This document shows positions 20,981 through 32,500 of a DNA stretch of 64,000 bases, piece by piece. The stretch is from Megaustenia siamemsis (taxonomy: Eukaryota > Mollusca > Gastropoda > Stylommatophora > Ariophantidae), in the NCBI GenBank assembly GCA_032433765.1, contig JAVIAB010000124.1, forward strand, positions 90,809,911 to 90,873,910. Direction: 5' to 3'. The notes below the pieces were generated by a model. It saw only the letters and a list, made by a program, of their open reading frames with translations. It searched no databases and was not told the DNA's origin. A program made the translations under genes and the position numbers. The stretch's first letter is position 1. Each line of letters begins with the position of its first letter.

Positions 20981-23900
20981 CATACATTAATTGTCTTGTG
21001 GATTTGATCTTGCCATATATTTAAAAAGCTCTCTCCCTGTTTTCCCAAAGGCCCATCCATTCAACCACTCCTCTCTACTATTGGAGTTTATGACTTGTTT
21101 GGCTGTGTCTAGTGTGATTGATGTATGTATCTGTGTTGGTCTAGATCCACTCTTAGCTAATGTATCTGCTTTATCATTTCCTGGTATATTTGAGTGTCCC
21201 GGGATCCATGGCATTACTAATCTTATGTCATTCGTTTCAATGAGTTTGTCTGTATCTATGATAGCTGTGTGAGTTCTGGTTTGTTCGTGTTGTTTCCCAG
21301 TGCTTGCAGAGCCGATTTGGAATATGTTAATATGACTGTGTTTGTTTTCTTCGATGGTGTGGTATCGAAAATCGTATTTAAATGATAAATTGCTGTTTCT
21401 ATAGCTGTTATTTCTGTTTCATAATTGTTACAGACTTCACCACAAGGTCCACATATTTCTTCTGCTGTTTCATCTGGATAATGTATTCATATTCCATATC
21501 CAGCTTATGAAGAAGCGTTAGTAGCTGCACCATCTGTGTATATATGTATCCAGTCTTCTGGAGAAGTATCTATTGTTTTCCTTTCTGCTACATTTACTGA
21601 TACTGGGTATGCTTTTTTATCTGTTCTGTCACATATTTCTACATTTATTTCAGGATTTTTATAATTCGTACTTGGTGGCATTATTTGTTGACTCTTGATG
21701 TTTGTAGTCGTTTTTCAGGTAGATGGAATTTCTTTTGTATATTTCTAACAATTTGTAATACTGACATCTGCTTAATTCTTTGTTTTGGAGTCCATGTATC
21801 TACTAATTTTCTGTTAGAGTGGTCCTTTTCCATTCGTTTTTATTTTTCATAAAGCTCTTTAGCGGCCTTGTTTCTTCTCAACTCAGTATTGCAGTGAATT
21901 TTGCAGGACCTCATTGCACCACTGATGAGTCGTAATGCATAATATGTATCTTGTTCATTGATATGTTAGTTGTTTTACTGCATGTCACTAGAAGCGAGCT
22001 ACCATGATCCAAAACAGAGCGAACATATCCCAGATATAGATTTCTAAGTGTTTCTTTGTCTGCTCCCCATAAGGTACTGGAAAGCCTTTTCATTAGTTCA
22101 AGTCTTTGTGTTGCCTTTTTAGTGAGATTCTCTACGTGTTTCTTCAGGTTCAATTGTCACTCTAGTTGTATTCCTAAATATGTAGGGCGTTCCTCCTCTT
22201 TTTGTAAACTATTGTGTTGGAGATTGAGTTTGATGTTTGCCTTAGCTATTTTGTTACTTCTAGTAAATACTGTATGTACTGTTTTCTGTATATTTATTTT
22301 CATTTTCCAGGTATTACAGCATTCTTCTAGGTGTCTCAGGTCTTTGTTTAGTTCTGCTTCAGCTGTTCTATTATTTTCATTTGTACTCCACATGACCAGA
22401 TTATCCACATAGAGAGCTTTTTTTATTTATCAGGGTTTTGGTCAGATTATTTATATATATCGAAAAAAGGTTACAACTAGGAAATATTTGACTCATTTGT
22501 ACAGTTTCCCATGTATCCCGGCATCTCTCATCTTCAATAAAAGAAGATGCCAAACTTAGAAGATGCCCTTATGCCAAACTCTATCATAAGCCTGCTGCAG
22601 GTCCACTAGGATGGATGACTAGAGGGTGTTGTCTCTTCTGAAATACATGATGGATCTGTTGCATTAACCTGAAGATTTGGTCTTTTGTGTTATTGCCTGC
22701 CCTGAAACCAGTTTGTTTGTAGCACAGAGTATTAGAGGTTTCCAGATACCATTACAGTCTGCTATTGACCATAATCTCAGCTATTTTACCTGTGCATGAT
22801 GTTACGGATAGTGGACGATAGCTTCTGGGGTCGTATGGAGGCTTGTTCTTTTTGAGCAATGACACTATATAGGCATTTCTCCATGCCTTGGGAATTTTGC
22901 TTTCTTTCCATGACTTGTTGATCAGTCTGAGTAATGTTTCTTTACCTGACTTAACCGAGATGCTATATCATCTCATTGTGTATCTTGTCTGGCCCTGGGG
23001 ATTTTCTCTACATTTTAATTTTCTTAATGCCTTTTCTAGGTGCCTCATATTTGAATCTTCTTCAAATATTGCAGCATTTGTTGTTGGGGTTCTTTGAATT
23101 AATTTTTAATTATGTAGATGAATTGTATCGCTATCTGTAAGTTTGCTCCCTCTGTTGATTGAAGCAAAGTAAATATTACATTTTTTAACTATATTTTTTA
23201 GAGCTGATTGTTTCGTTATTAAATTTGATTGGTTTAGGGTTTGGTTCTCTTTTATCACCAGACAAATGTTGCATAAGTCTCCAGGCTTTATTTCCTTCAT
23301 GTCGCAGATCGAGTTTATTGCATGTTTCTTGAAATTTCTCTTTCTTTGCATTTTTATTAACTAGTTTGACCTTAGCACTAGCCTTGTTATAGCTTATTTT
23401 ATTACTCAAAGTTGAGTTCTGCTCAAGCATTGCTCTAGCTTTCTTTCTTTCTGATACTGCTGTCTCCAGTTCTGTGTTCCAAAATGGTCGATATTGTGTT
23501 CTACATCATTTAGGTATAGTTTATTCTATATAGTGTTGAGTATTATTTGTGTGAACATCTTTTTTTAATTTTTCCACCCTGTCTGTTAGATTGTTCAGGA
23601 GTTGGTTGGATTTTTCTTGATATAGCTTCCAGTCAGCTTTCTTGAAATTCCATCTCGTTCTCTGTTTTGTTTGGATGTTTGTTGTTTTGGTGTCTTCTAT
23701 GGTGACTATTAAGGTGACCAGACGTCCCGATTTTTCCGGGACAGTCCCGATTTTTTACTCTTTTTTCAACCTTTGTCCCGGATTTGTTACTGTCCCGAAT
23801 TTGTCCCGATTTTGGCATATTTTGTATCTTTTGTCCCGGATTTGTTAAAATACATTAAGGACACAAACGTTTACCAATTTTGCCAATATGGTAAACGTCT

Positions 23901-25330
23901 CTTTGACTTAAAAATAGACATTATTCCGTTGTTGTGTAGAAAATGTTTAAAAAGTTGAATTGACTGTTCATTTAGCGAAATAGTAACAGTAAAATGCGCT
24001 CCAAGTTTTAAATCTTTTATACTGAAACTGAAATACTGATCAGAAAAGTACAACAACTCTGCTTCACCTTCCATTTAAGTGAGTATCACTAATGTTTGGT
24101 TTTTTTTTAATCTCCTGATAACGATTTATAAGCCTATATTTTTAGGTGTTTTAGTTAGTTTTAATATATATATATATATATAATATGTATTATTCACTTT
24201 AAAGAGACAGAAGAAATTTCATTTTATTGATGGGAAATTTATGTCAAATTAATCCGTCCCGGATTAAGGTTTCAAAAATATGGTCACCTTATGACTATGG
24301 ATGTGTGATCACTGCCTATGTCATCAATAACTTCAATGTGACAGTAGCTTATGATATTAGCAGAGCAAATTTTCACATTCGGTCTACTAAGGGAGAGAAG
24401 GGCTCTATGTAGGAGAGTTGGTTTTGATTCTGCGTCCTGCATGATTGTAAAATTATTTGATTGGCAAAAATCTTCTATGTATTTTCCTGTGGGATTTGAG
24501 TTAGAATATCCCCATTGTGTTGAATGTCCATTACAATCTGCAGCCAAGATAGTTCTATGGTAGTTGACTTGATCAAGTTCTGTTATGTTACAATTTGTGC
24601 CTGGTGGATTGTAAACATTATAAATATTATATTTGCTGGATGCAAACCAAATTATGGTTTTCGGAACTTCTGTTAGTTCGGCTTTATTTAGTGACGCTAC
24701 ATCTCCCTGCATATTGTTTTTTTTTTTAATGTAGGTGATTATACCCGCTGGTGTAACCTGTTATATGTGTGTCTATGTTCTTATGTGGTGTTTCCTGTAG
24801 TATGGAAATATGAATTTTGTATTTTGTATTTGTACATGGTTTTAGTTAGCTCTGTTTTCTTGTTTTTGAGGCCTGAAATATTAAGTTGTAGTATGTTTAA
24901 TTTATTTGTTTTTTTTTCCACTCTCACTCATGCTCATTCTTCCATTAAAATATTGATATATTGAAGTTTGTTGGATCCGAGGTTTCTGGTGTTTATATGA
25001 CTTGTTTGTATTTCTTCCAGTAGCTGATTTATCGCGCAGTCCAACCTGGTTGCTCACAGTCTGGTGCGGAACTTGTTGACCGAAGCGGTGTCCGAGCTCG
25101 TATTGGTTTATAGTCTTGATGTACATGGCATTGTGAAAACTGAGGGACCTGTGGGCTATCTTCATACCCCAGGGTGAAGGTTTTGCAAATCCTCGCTTCA
25201 ATTCCATCCATGGCATGTATTATGTCTGTCCCTGCTGACACATCCATGTGTTCACATTCTAGACCATGTATTCTAGCATCCCATTCCCTGCAAGTTACTG
25301 TCACTGGCACTTATTTCGTTCATTCAGGTA
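20981..25330 (-). mobile_element. I/Nimb-like non-LTR retrotransposon (ORF1 end, EN, RT, RNase H)
   Basis: Read on the minus strand the order is: an ORF1-like C-terminus (25,310-25,029), an EN start (LNILQLNISGLKNKK near 24,900), EN (24,712-24,284, with AADCNGHSTQWGYS and DDIGSDHTSIVI), RT (23,430 region to 21,911; YVDNLVMWS in place of YADD; GADKETLRNLYLGYVRSVLDH) and RNase H (ETEITAIETAIYHLN near 21,410; ALQALGNNTNKPE; final MPWIPGHSNIPGNDKADTLA at 21,214). Many stops make it dead. It abuts the duplicon end at 20,980. It carries a nested MITE at 23,710-24,291. RNase H and EN types resemble snail I-clade elements such as nimbus, but clade assignment needs a tree. Confidence 0.85.
23710..24291. 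mobile_element. Nested MITE-like DNA transposon (582 bp)
   Basis: The terminal inverted repeats are taaggtgacca (23,710-23,720) and tggtcacctta (24,281-24,291), perfect over 11 bp. They are flanked by tgactat at 23,703-23,709 and 24,292-24,298. The subterminal region is rich in gtcccga/ccgggac inverted motifs (gtcccgatttttccgggaca at 23,724-23,743). It splits the EN coding region of the host LINE. No transposase is encoded, so it is non-autonomous. A 7-bp TSD does not settle the superfamily; hAT-like is possible. Confidence 0.8.
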
Positions 25331-25949
25331 TATCACATGGTGACCTAATGCATTGACAGAGGATAATCACGTCGTGGGTCACTTGTGTTTATGCGATAAA
25401 CTACAGGACTGTTAAAAGGAAACATGATGGACTTCTAGTCAGTACTAGAGTCATTTGTCTTCAAGTATGCCAGTATGCACACGAGGTACTTTCGCTGCAG
25501 CTCTCACCCTGTCCACATAGGGTTCCTATAGAAATAGTAATGAGATAGAAGACAAGACATCACTCAAGGGAAAGTGATGGTGATTAGATGAGTGTCATGG
25601 CGTATACCACATGTCGGTGGGCTCCAGCCCTGCATCTATAGGGGCTCACCTCCTTCCGGCTCAGTTCCTCCTCACGGATCACGTGTAGGTGTGGTTTTGG
25701 ACACAGTAGCCAAGTGGAGTTGAATTTAGTCCATAAAAACCGGAGGGGATTTTGTCAAAACAGAGAAGGTTTTTGTCATTCGATATCCACTGAGCCTGGC
25801 AAATGAGAGGCTATGAACGCTTCAAATACCTTTTGGTGATGTCAAGAGCGGACATAACCCATCCCCACTCAAATAGTAACTTATAAATCAAAGAACAACA
25901 ACAAAGACAAATTTAGAAATTATCTACTTGTAAATAACACGTACATTAT
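25331..25949. other. Moderate-GC stretch downstream of GPCR B, possibly LINE 5' region
   Basis: There is no long frame. Its composition is less AT-rich than the flanks, and it may be the 5' part (ORF1) of the adjacent minus-strand LINE. It would also contain the 3' UTR of GPCR B. Confidence 0.35.
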
Positions 25950-26568
25950 TCATCGCTCACATTTACTCACATCGATGTGAGCGTTAAAGAAGAGACGGGA
26001 AAAACAGACCCTGTATTTACCGCTCATATAATAGTAAATAAAGATGTTCATAGATGAATTTACACTTTCCATAATATAACAGAGCCCAGCCATCATAAAT
26101 ACTATATTTATATACTTTCCACTAAGGGATAACTCTTGCAGAAACACTAAAGTTATTACAAGGACGGTATCAGGTATAAAACACACAATAAACAAAGTGG
26201 ATATCAGTACAACCATTTTGGATGCCTTCTGGTTGCGACTGGTTACTCTGTCATTCTGTGCATTGGCAGTCGTCTTTTGTCTCCATTTCGCTGTTTTCCG
26301 TAGTTGGAATGATAATATTATGGTGCAGACAACGATGATGACAAATGCACCAAACGGGATAAAGAAGTTGTTAATTGCAAATGACACATTTTCAACATTT
26401 TGTCGATTCTGAGTAGAAACTATACCAATAATAGTTTTGTTCTTTAAAGGAAAAAAACTTCATGCCCAATCGGTTAACGGTATAAACTGGTAGAGCACTC
26501 CAGAATAAAACAAAGAAAAGACTCGTGGTTATAACAGCCGTTCGCTTGGGCGTGATAAGACGTTTTAT
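25950..26568 (-). other. GPCR B exon 3 (TM4-TM7, stop)
   Basis: The exon is 619 bp with the stop at 25,952-25,950. The upstream frame covers TM4 and loop 2 to about 26,458; the downstream frame covers TM5-TM7. Comparison with GPCR C (KFSPLRNKT) places the extra base in the 7-A run (minus-strand T) at 26,451-26,457. Confidence 0.8.
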
Positions 26569-29500
26569 CTGGTTACGAGAAGATATAAATATTGAAGTCA
26601 AATTACTGAATTAATATTATAAAACATATATGATGTTTATAAAGTTGATTTTGAAAAAAAAGAAATAATTAAAGGACAGAAGCACATGTGAAAGAAATAA
26701 GATGGAATGCAGTTAAAACATACACATATAATAAAACAATTCTGAATATTTATACTGAATGTAACTTGTTAATATTACCTCTCCAGAGATTTCTTAAGAT
26801 TATGAGGCACCTTCAACCTCACAGATTTGTCTACATCTATGATAAGTCCAAGTCGAGATCGATCTAGACATTGATGGCATCGCACTTTACTTTACACCTT
26901 AGCCTCTAAAATTTTTTCTGCTTAATAATTTATGCTAAAACTCAAAATGATCTCAAATTTAGATGCCCATAATCTCGTGGGGGTCCTGTATTTTATGTTG
27001 TAGAGGCCTTGAGAGAGTCAAAACATACGAGGCGCGGGGTTGGCGAGCTGAATTTCAAGCGCATCTTGATGCTCTCCTGCTGACATAACTTTTAATGGCT
27101 TACAAATTTGAGGAAGCAGTTTCAGTAGCGAGTTAGTGAACTGATCCCAACCACCCAAACGATTTGGCCTAATTCTGTAAAATGGTATATTTACCTACCT
27201 ACGACATGATTCATTATTTAAAAACGGCTATAATGTCATTGTTTTACATGCATAACAGAAGACGGATGTAATGAAAGAGCACATTCGAATAGTTTTAATT
27301 TTATTCTAAAGTAAAGAGAATTTTGTAGCAAGAGGTAAAATCAGAAACAGATCGTTGATTGAACAGATTGCAATTTCTCCAACCCATCTCATCTTTATAT
27401 GCATCTATTCTTGCTCTTCTCCTCTCATTAAAATGTTCACTTCCTCACATCGGCTTACTATGCCATGTGTTGTTGTCACAATTGCTTCCCTTCGTCTTGA
27501 AAATCGCTCTGTTCTCTCAATGCTAATTTTCACACCGAGTTCATGAAGAGGTAGCAATTTTTTTTTCACTTGTTTCAAGTCATTCATTCTACTTTATATC
27601 TCTGAGGTTGCTATAACTATCTGCGCTATCCAATGGCCGCACACCTGATATAATCGCCGAAACAGCTTATTGGTCTCCACGTTTCTTTTCAACACTGGGA
27701 ACGAACACAAAGTTAACACTGTACATCTTTGAACTCAGTTTTGCCTCCAGTCTGTGGCTGAGTTGGAGCCGACCAGAGCTATTTCTTTTTTTAAAAAAGC
27801 CGTCTTCCTATATCGGACAAAGCTCACCAGGCCACTTATAACACCGAAATGAATGTAACCCTATAACTCTAACCAGACAAAAACCTCATGTTAAAGCCAT
27901 CATCTTTATTGTCATTCAACTGGTTGGCATTGCGTAGATATCACTATTTTGCGTATGTGTTACTGTATTTATGAATAAATATATCAAAGAAATGTGTAAT
28001 AGGAGCTCAGACACTTGTAAAAGATGCACCTGACCTATTGGTCGACCGGTACTAAATTTTCAATATACATGCTTCCTTGACAACGCTCAACATGAAGCAA
28101 TTCAATATCAACAATGAAAGTCAGGATACAAGTGCCACAGATAGAAAGAAATGGTGACTTTGTAACGGTATATGACGTTACAGGTTAATGTCACCAGAGG
28201 GAAAGCAAATATATTTCTAAATTAAAGCCGCTAGTCTAGAGTAGTAGCTTACAGGGATAACATTAATGATGTTTGTTATCATGACCGATAGACGTGCTTT
28301 GTTTTTTAAGAGTCGATGACGTTCACGTGACTGTATAAAAGTATAAGCTTACCCCATCGCTAATTTATAACACTGGTCAACAGTGTGTTTCCTTGATGAT
28401 GTGTTCATGTCACGTCGGTCCGTCTCACTTTCTAGAAAAGAAGCGTATACAAATTTAAGACTATGTAAACTGTGGCACCGGCCGTGCATTCCCAATAGAA
28501 TATAATAAAACATGTTATCTTCAATCGTACAGTTTCCTCCTAACCACTGTGCTCTCACGACTCCACATAATATTATAGATCGATTCCTAACAACCCCATG
28601 ACTCGTACCCTTGTTTGGTTTTATAATCATTATCATTGTGTTGAATATCCTTTCAAGAAAGTTGGACTCAACACAGCCAGTCTGACAGAAAATCTGCCCC
28701 TAGACAGATCCTCCAGCTCTTCTGATGTCATTTTGAAGGTTTCATTTATATCTCGAAAACAAAACTTCTTGTTGTTCTGCCCTTTCTTGACTTCCGGAAA
28801 CAACACTTTTAAGAATTTTATTTCCAGCCCCTTGTGTCCATTAACGTGGTTGTTGAATTTTAACTTCCTTGGTCAAATGCAATTGATAATTCAGTTTTCT
28901 TCAATGTTTAGATTATGTTATAATAGAAAGTGATAATAACAGGGCCCTAAGATACAACTACTGCATGACGATTGAGCTAAAAGAGAAAAGAAAATTGAAA
29001 TTAATTAAATGTAAAGTATAGACATAGACCACATTACCCCAAAAATCATGTACCGAAGGTCTGTAAAAATTATGGTTACTAACACCATATTCCCTATACA
29101 CCATTTGGCGTGACGGGGCTCTTTACTTACTTACACTTTATAAACATACAGTGCATCACAGAACATACCATTAGCGGAGCGGTTATGCACAAACATCTCT
29201 CCACTGTAATCATGGCCGTGATACAACTGCTGACTCGGGTACATGACATATGTGTCATTCCTGATGTCATGTACCCAACATCAATGACGTCGAAAGGTAG
29301 ATCAGCTGTTTGGACTTCAGGTATAAGACACAGACAGGTCAAAGTCATCGTGATCAGACTGCCGAGATCAGACAAGGTCAGACCTGCAAAGGAAGGTTGT
29401 ATTTCTTTTTGTTGGTAGCAACATTAGAAAACCCGGTTACTATGACTATTACGTTAATCGCACTAGCAACGTGACTTACTATAATTAAAGATACCCGTCA

Positions 29501-32500
29501 CACCAAGTGGCATATAGGGAGAATGGTATTAGTAGCCATAATTTTTACAGACCTACGGCACATGATTTTAGGGGTAATATGGCCAGTATTACGCCCGTAC
29601 CGTTTTACTTTTCCAGAAAAAAAATCCAGTACCCATTTAAGACTGGGTTGACCTGGAAGCGGTCGATCAGGATCGAGCCCAACATCTTTTCCTTTGTATT
29701 CCATTTCACTAACCACTGAGCTATCGCGGCTTGACTTATTAAACCTACTCATAAACATCTACTGGAACCGGGTCTTTTTAATTACACCCATTAGATCATG
29801 TTGTGAATTCTAAATTCACAACTGAAAGCGTATAATCAAATTCCAGCTAATTGTTTTTATTTTTTAAACATTTTTTCACCAATTCCTGATAAATTCAGTG
29901 ACGTTCTCCTCCAATAAGAACAATTGTTTCTGAGCGATTAGTATGAACGCTTCCTGATTAGCAGTTATAGAGTTAAATTCCCTGAAGTGACTTTTTTTCA
30001 GATAGTTAACACTTTTATTTTTAGAAAAGGCAAATGAAATTTGTTGGACTTGTGAGGTGACATCATACTTTTCTAAAAGTCATCGTGGTAGGTACGGTTC
30101 AAAGTAGAAGACGCAGAGCCAGACCAAGAATAACGGAGACATACACCATCACAAGGTGGTTAAGTGAACCTATGACAAATTCAAGACAAAAGACGGAGTG
30201 AAATGGCGCTCTATTGCAGCCAATCTGCAATGTGGAGATTGCACCTTATCAATGGTTCCAAAATGTTCCATTTATACTAGGGGTTCATCAAGCCTCTGTA
30301 AATGGGTTCCAGACATGTTTCTCCCAGAAGTAAAAGCGTTCTGTTGTGATACCTATGACATCATCTTAAATGTGTCATGGTTACGGAAACATTTATTCAC
30401 TAACACCATATCCTCTACGCACTTAGCAAAGTGTAGTTGAAACGTTTACATTAGTTTTACAAATGTCTCCCAATTCTTCCACCTTAATAGTATAAACATA
30501 TAATATACATATTCAAACTATAATACATGTATATGTCACATCGGAATAATATATTGATCATTTCATGTGAATTGAACAATTAAGTGAATGTAAATAATGC
30601 AGTCAAATTAAATTTACTTCATATCCATGTTTATCACTTGAACATAATATTTTTATGTTATATGTGTTGTATGAGTTTTCAATTGAGTTTTATTTCAGTT
30701 GTATTTGGAATGCTTGTTTATCTATATCTGGGCATTTACAGTTACCCACCAATTTGATTTGGTTTACGACTATCGCTTTTGTCATTGGAATATGACCAAT
30801 ATATTTGTGTTCTGTGCTTCCTTTTCGGTATCGAAAACATGGATTAATGCAGAAGCTGTGCAACATTAGTGACACATCCACTCCAACTTCACATACATAT
30901 ACAATGCGTCCTCACACGCACCCATCAACACACCGTATCTACACATACACACACCCATCAACACACATAATCTCATACTCTCCTACAAATATAAAAAAGA
31001 TAGTACGACGACGGTAGGAATTTCCCACATCTACTATTTGATACAATAGGTCGCACAACATCCAAATATATAATCATTTTTGTTGTTCAGCATCCGATGG
31101 TTCATTTACTTCATAAATGGTTCTCCTTATCATCTACACTTCAAATAATTCTACATGGTAGAGTTCGATGATAATTTAGAAGTTTATGATGAGTATGGTG
31201 GTGTTCGATTGCGTATACGTTTATACACTATATCAACTATTCCTTTAACATAAAAAAAAAACCATTTCCCGCTCCCAATGTAGTTCGAACCGGTTACATT
31301 ATAATTGTAAGGCGTATAGTTTAACTTCAATGATACAGCGGCTCCAAATGTCTTACACAATATAATATATGCATGGAGGATGACAGATTGTATGGGTCTC
31401 GTAAAACATGTTATGTTATTTTGTCGTCTCTTGCAGGTTAGAAGATGTTAGTCGAATAGAAAACAATATAACGTTAGAATACCCCTGACCTTATTCCCCT
31501 GCGTTCGTTACATTACTATTCGTTCAGACAAATATATTTCTTCACTTCCTTTTCTAAGCGTCCGGGTGTCGAAGGGGGTGCAAAGTTCTGGTTCCTACCC
31601 TTTTGGTGCTTCACTCTTCACCCATTGTCAATTTATGTTGTTGTAGCGCTTCTTTGATCTTGCCATATCTTACTCTTAGAGTTAACCACTTGCTCTTTTC
31701 CCACCTCCTCTTTTAAAATATGCTTGGTATGGTAAGTAATTGCGTGGTGTTCTTTCTGGATTGACAAATCCGTTTTTTTTAAATCTGTGTATGTAGCTTA
31801 TGTTTGTTCAAAGGATGTGTTCTTTTCTGGTCACTCCAAGCGCTCCTCACATATATCTCATCTATGTGGTAAAGAACTAATACCGCGACGCAATGGATTG
31901 GTAAAGATGAGTAACAATAAATAATGGCTGTAATAAACACTGTATAGAATTGTTTGCTTGCTTGCTTACGTTCGCCCGATGGCTAAAGTATTCTAGAGTA
32001 TTCCAAGACTGTAGAATTCCTCTTCGTCATTCGCCCTTAAAAGGACGTTAAGTGGACGTGTCTGCGTTGTGTTGTGGTTTGCAGTATAACTGATATTTGC
32101 GCCTTTCGGCCCAACACATCCGACTTCAGCACGACATTTTTGAGTACCGGGTTGTCTTCCCTCTTCGATCCCTGCTCGTTTGGCCAGACTAGACAAATTA
32201 GTCTGTTACTGGAGGCACCACGGAGAGGTGGAGCAGGGTCTGGATGGTTCTTGTTCACCGATCCTGGCGCAAGCCATCATCTGTGGACTGTATAGAATGA
32301 TTTCAAATCAATCCATTTCCTTCGTTTATATCTTTATATTAATATATATATATAATACTCTAGAGAAGACTGTTAAGGCTAACTAATATTTCAATACAGG
32401 AAAAACGTGTACAATAACTAACACATTGTAGCATGTGTAATATATTGTAATACTCATCATCATCATCATTGTGTGCCGTCTCGCATCGAAGGCTGGCTAC

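Noticed and set aside
23710..24291. piggyBac origin suggested by TTAA at the left end of the nested element
   Set aside because: The right end has no TTAA. The flanking duplication is tgactat, so piggyBac is excluded.
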